Part shown: piece by piece, positions 54,756-63,572 of the stretch
Numbering within the stretch: the first letter of the stretch is position 1
Layout of the letters: each line of letters opens with the position of its first letter
Notes under the pieces: model-generated
The model's input: only the letters and a program-made list of their open reading frames with translations
Told to the model about the DNA's origin: nothing
Database searches by the model: none
NCBI GenBank assembly: GCA_964030785.1
Contig: OZ034970.1
Location: forward strand, 21,584,634 to 21,648,633
DNA: 64,000 bases
Direction of reading: 5' to 3'
Source of the DNA: Siderastrea siderea
Lineage: Eukaryota; Cnidaria; Anthozoa; Scleractinia; Rhizangiidae
Program-made: the position numbers and the translations under genes

Positions 54756-55024
54756 AATTTTTGTCCACCGCTTGGAAAGATCAGAGAATTATGAACTCTA
54801 TGCAGGGAAATGTAAAAGAGAACAGTAATGTTTTGATTGACAGTAAGACTTTCTGCATTTTGATTGGACTAGAAATGACAAGTCATTTCCTATGCACCAG
54901 GTCAAGTTGACCTTTGGATATACACACAGAGGCCATTGTCTTGCTAGTGCATTGCGTGACAGATGTGATCACCTTCATGGTTGTCACATTAACTTAAATT
55001 TATAATATTTATAAATTTGCTTTA
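54756..55024 (-). repeat. split direct repeat A1 of element 2 (5' end)
   Basis: 269 bp matching A2. Its right edge, TTGCTTTA before TTGAAACAG, is the element's 5' terminus and falls inside an exon-like sequence. Confidence 0.9.
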
Positions 55025-55025
55025 T

Positions 55026-55088
55026 TGAAACAGTGTCCTTTGTCCAACCACTCCTTACACCGATCGTCAGACTCCGTATAAATGTAAG
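55026..55088 (-). CDS. exon fragment with ShKT-like cysteine spacing, cut by element 2
   Basis: On the minus strand, after an acceptor-like TTACAATTCATTGCAG (ending at 55089), a short frame contains C-x2-W-x3-G-x-C preceded by acidic residues, the first half of a ShKT-type domain. It is interrupted at 55024 by the Ngaro element. On the far side (about 48885-48931, minus strand) one frame has a C-x3-C-x2-C spacing right before a stop, as at the end of such domains, but not in a frame that joins simply. ShKT domains occur in secreted enzymes and in cnidarian peptides. The evidence is short and could be chance. Confidence 0.3.
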
Positions 55089-55651
55089 CTGCAATGAATT
55101 GTAAAACGATGTCAACAGCCCAATTTCGATATAATAAAAGTCAACTTAAAACAATAGACTTCCCGTCGAGGCTTGGGGGACTAATAGTTAGTTCTTATTA
55201 ACCGAGTAGTATAGTAAAATAGGAGTTCTGTAACAGCTTTCATATTGGGAGCTCTCTTTTAAGATTTTAAACCGCTCACATATAAAACAATTTTTTCCCA
55301 TTGGTGAAAGAGAAAAGTTTTATAAATGAGAGTTCTATTTCCGTTTTTACACCGATAACACAAAAACCGGTTTTATAAAGGTGGAAAGGGTGGAAAGAAT
55401 GTTATTGGATCACTTTTAAAAAACCGCAATAATATATTTTGCAGTTGTAACTGTCACAGAATTCCAAAAAAATTTTTCTATTTAGAGATTTGTGTTTTGT
55501 TATTATATCAAAAGTGTTACAGAATCCAAAATGTCTGTTGCAAGAAATCAGAAAGATATTTTTCAAATGTTTATGGTGAAATACCAGAAAAATAAAAAAG
55601 AGTTTACCTCGTCCATTAAAACCGATTATTGAAATTGAGGATGAGTTTTAC
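55089..55651. other. non-coding, including the probable left terminal inverted repeat of the Polinton
   Basis: The Polinton is likely to begin at about 55208 with AGTATAGTAAAATAGGAGTT; Polinton termini usually begin with AG. A related GAGAGTTCTATTTCCG occurs at 55328, suggesting subrepeats. The right terminus lies outside the window, so the inverted repeat cannot be verified. Confidence 0.4.
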
Positions 55652-58600
55652 ATGTCATCAAACAAAAATAATAAATGGCTTCATGTTTGGAAAATGGTTG
55701 TATCGGAAACAAACCCGAACAATAAAGATCTTTTTAAGTTTGCAAAAGAAACAAAAGAAAGTTTTACAGATTTAATAAAAAGAGAACTAAAAGAGTTAAA
55801 AAATATAAAAGTAAGTCTTGAGGTGAAAGTTAAATTTAAAAAGGAGGAAGAAGAAGAAGAAACTCAATACATGCAGCAATATTTTCGAGAAAATGAGCCA
55901 AAGCTTTTTTACGCACACGACGATGAAAAAGAGATAAAAGAATATTTCGATAGCATTTTTGAAAAAATAAATGGAAAAATCGAGGCATGGGTAGCGGAAG
56001 GGTCAGGATGGGAAGTAGAACAAATGGAGCTTGTGTACGTGAATGTCGCACTTTTTCAGCCATTTCGTGGAGGAACATATTTACCAATTCCAACAAAGTT
56101 AAAAAACAAAAAAGCAGTACTAAACGTGGAAAATAAGGACAACGAGTGTTTGAAGTGGGCAATAAGATCAGCATTGTTCCCCCCACCGAAAGGAAAAAAT
56201 CCAAACAGACCAAGTTCTTACCCAGTTAACGATGGTATTAATTGGAGTGGCATTACTTTCCCAACACCAGTAAAACAAATTGACAAGCTTGAGGCGCAAA
56301 ACGAAAACCTCGCAATAAACGTATTTGGCTGGGAAAATGAAAATGATTGTGTGATTGTGCATAGGATAAGTGAAAAAGAAAAAAGCGTGCCGCGGATAGA
56401 ACTGATGTTGATTGAGTCGGGTGAAAAACAGCATTATTGTTATGTAAAACGGGTGACCGCTTTGCTTTACGATCAGAGCAAATCCCACAACACAAAACAC
56501 TACTGCAGGTTGTGCATGAATGGTTTTTCAAGAGAGGACTTGTTGGTTGATCATGAAAAATATTGCAATGGCTTAAATGGAAAACCGACAAGGATTGATA
56601 TGCCAAAAGAGGAGAAAAAAATTCTTTCATTTCAAGATTATTACAAACAAATGAAAGTGCCTTATGTTATATACGCTGACTTTGAGGCTTTAGTAAAACA
56701 GATTTCTCTTTGTGAGCTTGGGCCAGAGAGCAAGGAAAAAAGTTACACTATGAAAACAGAATATCACGAGGCAGGTGGTTATTCTTACACGGTTGTGAGA
56801 AGTGACGGTGAAGTTTCAGGACCAAAAGTTTACAGGGGTGAAAACGCGGTGGGAACGTTTTTTAGTGACATTCTGAAGGAAGAGGTGAAAATAAGAGAGA
56901 GTTTGGCAGTACCAAAACCAATTGTGATGACGGCTGAAGACTGGAAAAAATACAAAAACGCAGCAGATTGCCACATTTGTAATAAAAGTTTGATAAAAGA
57001 TGAATTCTTAGACTCTTTGCCGGTTTGGAGCATAGAAGATGGTGAAGGTGGAGAAAAATGCAGCTATAAGGGTCAAGGGCATAAAAAATGTTTTTACAGA
57101 CCACAGAAAGAGCAACAATGGGGGATTCTTAAGCTACAAAAATTAACAGAAAAAAAAGACAAGTTGGAAGCAAAACAACAGAAAAATTGTATTTTCTGTG
57201 ATAATCCATTACTTCAGAAAAACTTCAGAGACGCAGTGAAAGACCATTGTCACATAACTGGAAGGTATCGCGGTGCGGCGCACGACAATTGCAATGTAAA
57301 ACTGTACATTAACCCAAAAACAACCTTCATACCTATTGTATTTCACAATCTAAAGGGTTACGACGCGCACCATTTAATGCAAGAGATGTCGAAACTTGAT
57401 AAAGAGGTTAAATGCATTCCTATAAACATGGAGAAATATATCACATTTTCAGTCGGAGGTCTGCGTTTCATCGACAGCTTGAACTTTTTGCAAGGAAGCC
57501 TTGATTCACTTGTAAGCGCAACACCAAAGGAGTCATTGAAAATTGCATCAACCATTTCAAAAGGCAGTGACCTGCTTTACAAAAAAGGGATCTACCCTTA
57601 TGAGTACATGGACTCATGGGGGAGATTTAGCGAGACAAGGCTTCCGGACAAAGAGAAGTTTTACAGCAAGCTGAACGACGAGTACATAACAGACGAAGAG
57701 TACGCACACGCGCAGACTGTCTGGGAGACTTTTGAATGTAAAACGCTGGGCGATTATCACGATCTTTACGTGAAAACGGATGTCGCCCTGTTGGCAGATG
57801 TTTTTGAGAACTTCCGAAATCTATGCCAAGAGCAGTATGGGTTAGATCCAGCTCATTATTACACATCACCAGGATTATCCTGGGACGCTTTATTGAAAAA
57901 GACGGGGGTCGAGCTTGAGTTGTTCACAGACATCGATATGCATCTATTTGTGGAAAGGGGAATGCGGGGTGGAATCTCCATGGTAAGCAAGAGATACGCA
58001 AAGGCAAACAACCCGTATGTACCTGACTATGACCCAAGCAGACAACACAAATACATTATGTATCTAGACGCAAATAATCTTTATGGATGGGCAATGAGCA
58101 AGCCACTCCCGAAAGGAGATTTTAAATGGAAACGTGTTATGCCCACTGAGGAAGAAATCATTAAGAAAAAAGAAAACGCAAAGAATGGATGGATTCTTGA
58201 TGTGGATCTTGAATACCCAAAAGAACTGCATGAAGAACACAACAGCTTTCCCCTCGCCCCTGAGAAAAAACAGGTTAAAAATGAATAGATGTCAGAATAC
58301 CAACACAGTTTGATAAAAGACTTGGATCTGAAAACACCAAAATGCAACAAGTTGTTGTTGACTCTTCAAGACAAAAACAACTATGTGGTGCATTACCGAA
58401 ACTTGCAGTTTTATCTGAAGCAAGGAATGAACTGAAGCGCGTGAACAAGGTGTTGGAGTTTGAACAAGAATACTGGATGGAGCCGTATATCCGGATGAAT
58501 ACAGAATTCAGAAAAAACGCAAAGAGTGACTTTGAAAAGAATTTTTACAAGTTAATGAATAACTCAGTTTTTGGAAAAACCATGGAAAACCTGCGTAACC

Positions 58601-59393
58601 GTGTTGAAATAAAATTAGCAAGAAGCGATGAGATAGAAAAAATAAGAAAATTTGTTGCAAGTCCTTTTTACTCAAGGCATGTTATGTTTTCAAACGACTT
58701 ATTTGGAATCGGCATGCGCAAAAGCAAGCTGCTTCTGAACAAACCGGTCTACACCTGTATGACGATCCTTGACAACAGTAAGATCCTCATGTACGATTTT
58801 TTCTACAACGAGCTGGAAAAAAAATATGGCCCAAAGTGTGAACTTTTGTACACAGACACCGACAGCCTTCTGCTTGAGATTGAAACGGATGATGTCTACA
58901 AAGACATCGAAACAAACAAAAATCTATATGATACGAGTGATTACCCGAAGGAGCATTCACTTTACTCAAATGTCAACAAAAAGGTCTTGGGCAAAATGAA
59001 AGACGAATGCAATGGAACCTCCATAGCAGAGTGTGTCTGTCTGAGATCGAAAATGTACACAATACTGAAAGGCGATAAAAAAATATAAAAAAAGCGAAGG
59101 GTGTGAAAAAATGTGTCGTCAAGAAACAAATAATGCATGAACAGTACAAGGAAACGCTTTTTGGTAAGAAGCAGTTATGGCATGGAATGAACATTCTTCG
59201 AAGCGAGGGACATGAGATCTATGGTATGTATGTTAACAAAAAATCGCTTTCCTCATTTGATTCAAAGCGATGGATAGAAGAAGATGGTATTCATACAAAA
59301 GCTTATGGTTATGAACCTCCATTCAAATTTACAGATGCTGAAATTGCCGCAATTGCTGCAGCTGAAGAAGAATTAAAGTTGCTCGGGTGGTAA
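55652..59393 (+). pseudogene. polB: Polinton protein-primed DNA polymerase B, broken
   Basis: The main frame (55652-58288) has an N-terminal region with ECLKWAIRSALFPPP, a C2H2-type finger at residues about 283-307, exonuclease motif I (VIYADFEAL) at about 337, an HNH-like insert (CIFCDNP ... DHCHITGRYRGAAHDNC) at 510-548, Exo II (FHNLKGYDAHH) at 563, Exo III (VKTDVALLADVF) at about 706 and Pol motif A (YLDANNLYGWAM) at 802. A TAG ends it at 58288; a one-base shift follows near 58430. The next frame, to 59088, has KLMNNSVFGKTMEN (motif B) and LLYTDTDSLLLEI (motif C). A second shift near 59082 precedes the C-terminus to 59393. It would replicate the element from protein-primed ends. Confidence 0.9.
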
Positions 59394-59413
59394 CTCTATG
59401 TTTGGGGGGACAA

Positions 59414-59602
59414 TTAAGCAAGCTCATCGGACAAATTTCGCAACTTTTCAAGAGTAAGCTTAACCAAACATATTTCCTCTTCAGTGGGTTCATCATTAAC
59501 TAAGTTTTTTTTCAACATTTTTATAAAATCTTCTTCTTGATTTGTTTGTTTTAAGAATTCACACATTTGTGTTAGAAGGCATTTGCTTACATTCGTTTCC
59601 AT
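59414..59602 (-). CDS. small helical ORF, unknown
   Basis: 62 codons from an ATG at 59602, acidic and Lys-rich with predicted helices (CLLTQMCEFLKQTNQEEDF, EEEICLVKLTLEKL). It lies between PolB and integrase on the strand of the structural genes. No family is recognised. The clean ATG-to-stop frame in dense coding surroundings suggests a real small gene. Confidence 0.35.
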   Translation of the reverse strand: METNVSKCLLTQMCEFLKQTNQEEDFIKMLKKNLVNDEPTEEEICLVKLTLEKLRNLSDELA

Positions 59603-59738
59603 TTTATTCTTTATTTAATTTTTTTTTCAATTCAAAATTATTCGTACACCAGGTGTTCACATAACACATATAGCTGCTCTTCATTTTTTCGTTTAATGTT
59701 TCTTGCAACTCTCTGTACAATCCTTTCTTTCTCAATTG

Positions 59739-60739
59739 TTAGCTTGCTGGTGGTAGTTGTATATCTGGAGGGACAACCAAAAGCTCTTCGCGGACAAACC
59801 AACGTTTTGGTCCGTCAAACAAATAATAGATAACCGGTGCGTCTGGCTTTTTCATAATTTTTTCAATCTCGTAAACATTCAAAGACCAGATTGGGTCGGT
59901 AGCTCTTCGTCGACCACCTTCAAGTTCACCAGGTTGATAGAGATAGCGAACACTTAAACCGGAGGGTAGTTTTTTTTCGTTCACACCAACAGGTCTCAAA
60001 TAAGGTGTCGAGGGTTTGGATGGAACAGTTTTCTTTTTAATGGCATCAACAGGTTTTTGACCAGTCAGTCGAGTGACTTCTTTATTCAAAGCTGAAATAA
60101 CAGAGGGCAATCGGGCCACCCATTCAGTCGATCTTTTGTCTTCTGGGAGTCGCATCTCAACCCCATATTGGTGTCCAAACAGCCGTTCAGCCAGGGTGCG
60201 GTTGAATCTTTCAACGATAGCTTGATCACGGTGAATATCCACACGACCACGTCTAACCTCAACATTATGTTTCGAAAGCAGTTGATTCACAGCACCCATG
60301 AACTCACGACCAGGATCGACCTGAAGCAGTTTCGGCCACTTCAAAGGACCACACTATAAATCCGTTCCAGAGCAGATGCGACTTCTTTAGCCTCTTTTGT
60401 GGTCAACGGTTCGGCTTCTTTGTATCGAGAGGCCACATCTACCACTGTGAGAGCATATTTAAAAGTTTTACGGGAGCGTGGTGGGTGATCGTGTGGGAGA
60501 TAAAGAAGATCGGCTTGGTGAACTTTGTTTGGAACAGGAACATCAAATTTAGGTCTTGGAATATAACGTGGGGCTGGTAAATAAATCTGCCAAAGAGCTT
60601 GCTTCATCAACCAGTTTTGAGCCACATCTTCCGAAACTTTCGCTGCCTGGGCTAATTTTTTGATTGCTGCAAAACCTTTCCAATACCCTTGCGGGCTGTA
60701 ATAAATTTTTGACAACTTATTTAAAACGCGTGAGCTCAT
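59739..60739 (-). pseudogene. int: Polinton retroviral-type integrase, frameshifted
   Basis: It starts at an ATG at 60739 with a helical zinc-binding-like N-terminus (KIYYSPQGYWKGFAAIKKL). The DDE core begins with KVHQADLLYLP (first Asp) and VDVASRYKEAEPL. A two-base displacement at about 60345 moves the rest to another frame, which holds LLQVDPGREFMGAV (second Asp) and RDQAIVERFNRTLAERLFG (Glu), then a C-terminal region with DPIWSLNVYEIEKIM and WFVREELLVVP that resembles a chromo-like tail. All three acids are present, but the frame break prevents a full product. The enzyme would insert the element, making a 6-bp duplication. Confidence 0.85.
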
Positions 60740-60762
60740 TGTATACTATACACAATAAAAAA
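60740..60762. promoter_or_regulatory. 23-bp divergent intergenic region with palindromic TATA-like motif
   Basis: Start codons of the integrase (minus, 60739) and the zinc-ribbon gene (plus, 60763) are only 23 bases apart. The spacer contains GTATACTATAC, nearly palindromic, so it could drive both genes. Similar TATATATAC-type boxes precede the PLA2 and protease genes. Confidence 0.45.
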
Positions 60763-61313
60763 ATGGACGACCCGTTTGGTTGTTTGCAAGGTGAGAAAAT
60801 TTCGTCGAAAATAATTCAAGAAATGTTGCAAAAAAATGAAATAAGCCTGTTATCAAAAAAGATTGATCGTTGTCCTTCATGCGAGGAGCAATTAATTTAT
60901 GTGGTGAATGAGTTCTGTCGTGCATGTCCAAAATGTGGTAGAGAGTTTGAATTTGATGATGATGAAAAGTTTCAAGAACAAAATTGGAGAAGAAGTTCCA
61001 CTGCTCTTCCAACGAATAATGATTATTTAAAAAGTGTTTTGCGGAAATGGAGAATTAACGAAATGTTTTCTTCCAGCGAGGTAAATTTTCTTGGCAACGT
61101 TATTGCGCAATTTCAGAAGATGTCCGGCAAGTCAGTGAACTATCCCTGTTTTTTTAGAATTATTTTGAAAAGGTACCTTCTGAATGCTGGCCCAACAAAA
61201 AAGAAATTATGAAATCGATTTCTCAGCACCTTCCAAAAAGCTTAGTAAGCTGGTGGCTCGCAAAACAGGAGTTTGATAAATGGTGGTTAAAAGCCAATCA
61301 AAGTTCTTCATAA
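60763..61313 (+). pseudogene. zinc-ribbon protein, possible late transcription factor, frameshifted at the end
   Basis: From an ATG after an A-rich leader the frame has two Cys pairs (CPSCEEQL and CRACPKCGREF) forming a zinc ribbon at residues 43-66, an acidic stretch, and helical text (YLKSVLRKWRINEMFSS, FLGNVIAQFQKMSGKSVN). The frame reaches a stop at 61212. A one-base displacement in the A-rich run near 61200 would open the last 35 codons, rich in Trp, to the stop at 61313. A zinc ribbon plus helical tail recalls the VLTF3-like late factors of large DNA viruses and relatives, but I cannot assign it firmly. Confidence 0.5.
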
Positions 61314-61344
61314 ACATTTTCATATTTGCCTGTTTTTGGATTTT

Positions 61345-62378
61345 TCACCAAACGCATAACAGTACCTTTTTCGGATGAGTCCAAAATTTCTTGCTCGTGA
61401 CACCAGTTGGACCTGTGAAAGCATTTTTCGCAATATCACCTGACCAATACCGATCAAATACATGTTTTGTGAGAGTAATCATTTTTTTTGTCAAAGTTTC
61501 AGCAAATTTTATTGCATCCAATGGTTTATCCAAAGCACCAGTTCCTTTTTGTTTTTTTAAACCCAACCCTAACTTTTGTTTAGCATTGATTGCATTTCTT
61601 GCAGTCGCATGACCCCACTGCCTTTGTTTGTAAGGAACTACGTCAAGAGACTTCACCATTTTTTTATCCGCTTTGTTTTTACATTTTTTGAGATTTTCAC
61701 CATATTTTTTTTCACGGTTGGAACAAACATCATAATCAACATCATGTTGCATTGCAATCGCATCTGTTGCACCTGTTGGTTGTTGATATATTTCAAGAAT
61801 TTCACCCGTTTCTGGATCGTATTTCACCTGCTTTTCAAGAGGGTTATATGGCCCTGTGAAATTATGTCCCGGCAATGTCCAACCTTTTTTTGGTTTCGGA
61901 AATTTACCAATTGCTGCATGTATATCAAAACCAGCTCCATCCAAATCAGGTCTGTCAGTTTTGTAACGTTGGCTTGGTCGAACTTTAGTTGAAAGTTGAT
62001 CTAACATTTCACTTCCAACTTTTTGAATTACTGGGCGGGCTTTGTTGAGAGTGTAATTTATTGCTTTCTTTTGTAATTTAGGGTCTCTCATAGCTTCAGA
62101 AGCATAATATCTTCCAGCTTCAACACCTTTTTTCGCAAGATATGGGATTCCTTTTGTAATAGCAAGATCACCAACTGCCATAGCAACATCGCCGAATATT
62201 CCACTGCCCTCCGCAAGGGAGGGCTCACCTAGTTTCCCGGCAAAAAACTTGATTTCATTTTTCCACAACTTGCGCACTTTACTTTCAAGAGTTTTCGATT
62301 GTTCTTTGTGATTACAACTTTTTCGGTCTCCTTCACATTGGGTGTGTGCCGCTTTTCTTTCACACAGTACACTTCCAT
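61345..62378 (-). pseudogene. virion protein with N-terminal Cys ribbon and parvovirus-like PLA2 domain
   Basis: An ATG at 62378 opens a short frame with a DUF5679-like Cys motif (MEVYCVKEK ... CASCGKMK). A one-base displacement in an A6 run at about 62242-62247 leads to the main frame, open to 61345. That contains a Gly/Ala hydrophobic region, LPGHNFTGPYNPL (the Ca-binding-loop-like GPYNPL), then AIAMQHDVDYDVCSN with the HD pair of phospholipase A2, and NKADKKMV. Parvoviruses use such a domain to leave endosomes, and related domains are known in adintoviruses. The product is a probable minor capsid protein. The break separates the ribbon from the rest. Confidence 0.7.
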
Positions 62379-62389
62379 TGTATATATAT
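62379..62389 (-). promoter_or_regulatory. TATA-like box upstream of the PLA2 gene
   Basis: On the minus strand AAATATATATAC ends one base before the ATG at 62378, filling the 11-base gap after the protease stop. A similar ATATATAC stands seven bases before the protease ATG at 63532 and TATAGTATAC just before the integrase ATG. Confidence 0.4.
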
Positions 62390-63532
62390 TTAAGAAAAAT
62401 GTTTTTTCACTATTTCCTCATTTTGAAGTAAATCGTTGGAGAACATTTTCAAAATATCGGTAAAACTTGTTCCTTTATTTCTTTCGTTTAAAAAGAGAAG
62501 GCAGTAGTAACCACATCTCACACTTTGTTCCCATTGGATTTGGTTGTCATTTCTGAAAAAATGTTTCATCCCATGCATTGACATCTCTTGTTCCCATTCC
62601 AAAGGTGGTGGAAAGCCAAATGAATCGAAATACTCGTAAAGACCTTTTCCTTTTGGCCAACAACATACCCAATGAGTTCCCAAACTTCCGAAATCATCCA
62701 AGTTTATAATGCATGGAGAATGAAAAAAAGGTTTTGTTTCATTTCTGCTAAAAATACCTTTTATTGGAATTCGCAAAAAGTTGCACCATTTTCTCAAGTG
62801 AATGTTGGATAGAGGTTTATCTTCAAATTTCAGTTTTTTTAACCGATAATAATCATCCCAAGTTCCGAAAAAAGGTGGAGGTTGAATTTGCATTCCTTTA
62901 CCTTTTGGTATTCCTGGTGATCGTCTTGTTCGTGGTGGTGGTGGTGGTGGTGGTTGCGTTTGCATACCTTTTCCGATTATTTTTCGAACTAAATCAATGG
63001 CTAAAGGTACTCCGATAGATGCTAACATACCAAGGAAGCCGCCGTATTGTGCTCCACCTCCTTTTACTAAACCTTGTCCGACAAGACATTGTTTTGCAAC
63101 CTTTTTCTGAGAAGGAGTCATTCGCTGGACAAGTTTATAAAGCTCAATTTCCTTCGGACCAAAACCCTTTCCGAATATTTTTTTCAGCACCTTTTCAGCG
63201 CCAAAACTCAAACCTGCACTTGCTAATGCTCCAAGAGCTGGCTTTATCAAAGGTTTTGCCAAACCAAGCATAGCAGAAAACAAACTTCCACCACGTTGCG
63301 CAGTATTCTGAAGCTGAGTTTGGCTAAATTTTATTTCCATTCCTTTACCTGCCGCTGAGGTGCTCTTCAGTCGCGAGATTTGAGTTGCAGTGAGAAGAAG
63401 TTCGTCACCGCGTCCAACTTGACCTGGTTTAACTCTCAGAATAACAGCTGTCTTCGAAACAAAAGCTTTTTGAAGTTTCTTTTTCTGACCATCAGTCAGT
63501 GCGATTTTATATGGATGATAAGTTGTGCTCAT
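62390..63532 (-). CDS. fusion of minor-capsid/core-like protein and adenain-type cysteine protease
   Basis: One intact 380-codon frame from an ATG. The N-terminal 185 residues look like an adenovirus-type core or minor capsid protein: basic, then Gly- and Ala-rich hydrophobic helices (LGLAKPLIKPALGALASAG, GGFLGMLASIGVPLAIDLV) with several possible adenain-type cleavage sites (QRGGS, KGGGA, QYGGF). A Pro-rich linker of about 25 residues, repeated KGMQ(T/I)QPPP, joins it to a C-terminal protease with GTHWVCCW (His), YEYFDSFG (Asp), WEQSVRCGYYCLLFL (Gln and nucleophilic Cys). Such proteases are normally separate genes in Polintons. The protease would mature the virion. Confidence 0.8.
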   Translation of the reverse strand: MSTTYHPYKIALTDGQKKKLQKAFVSKTAVILRVKPGQVGRGDELLLTATQISRLKSTSAAGKGMEIKFSQTQLQNTAQRGGSLFSAMLGLAKPLIKPALGALASAGLSFGAEKVLKKIFGKGFGPKEIELYKLVQRMTPSQKKVAKQCLVGQGLVKGGGAQYGGFLGMLASIGVPLAIDLVRKIIGKGMQTQPPPPPPPRTRRSPGIPKGKGMQIQPPPFFGTWDDYYRLKKLKFEDKPLSNIHLRKWCNFLRIPIKGIFSRNETKPFFHSPCIINLDDFGSLGTHWVCCWPKGKGLYEYFDSFGFPPPLEWEQEMSMHGMKHFFRNDNQIQWEQSVRCGYYCLLFLNERNKGTSFTDILKMFSNDLLQNEEIVKKHFS

Positions 63533-63572
63533 CGTGCGTATATATTATATTCAGAATTTTTTTTTCATTTTT

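Larger units (their letters stand above)
48932..55024 (-). mobile_element. Ngaro/PAT-like tyrosine-recombinase retrotransposon 2, largely open
   Basis: Minus-strand order: A1 (55024-54756), gag, RT-RNase H, recombinase, B1 (50831-50417), A2 (50419-50151), an extra 804 bp, B2 (49346-48932). A copies are 269 bp and B copies 415 bp and almost identical within each pair, so the insertion is young. All three coding frames are long and lack internal stops. Frames overlap instead of having separate ATG starts. The extra segment between A2 and B2 is unusual for the family. Confidence 0.85.
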
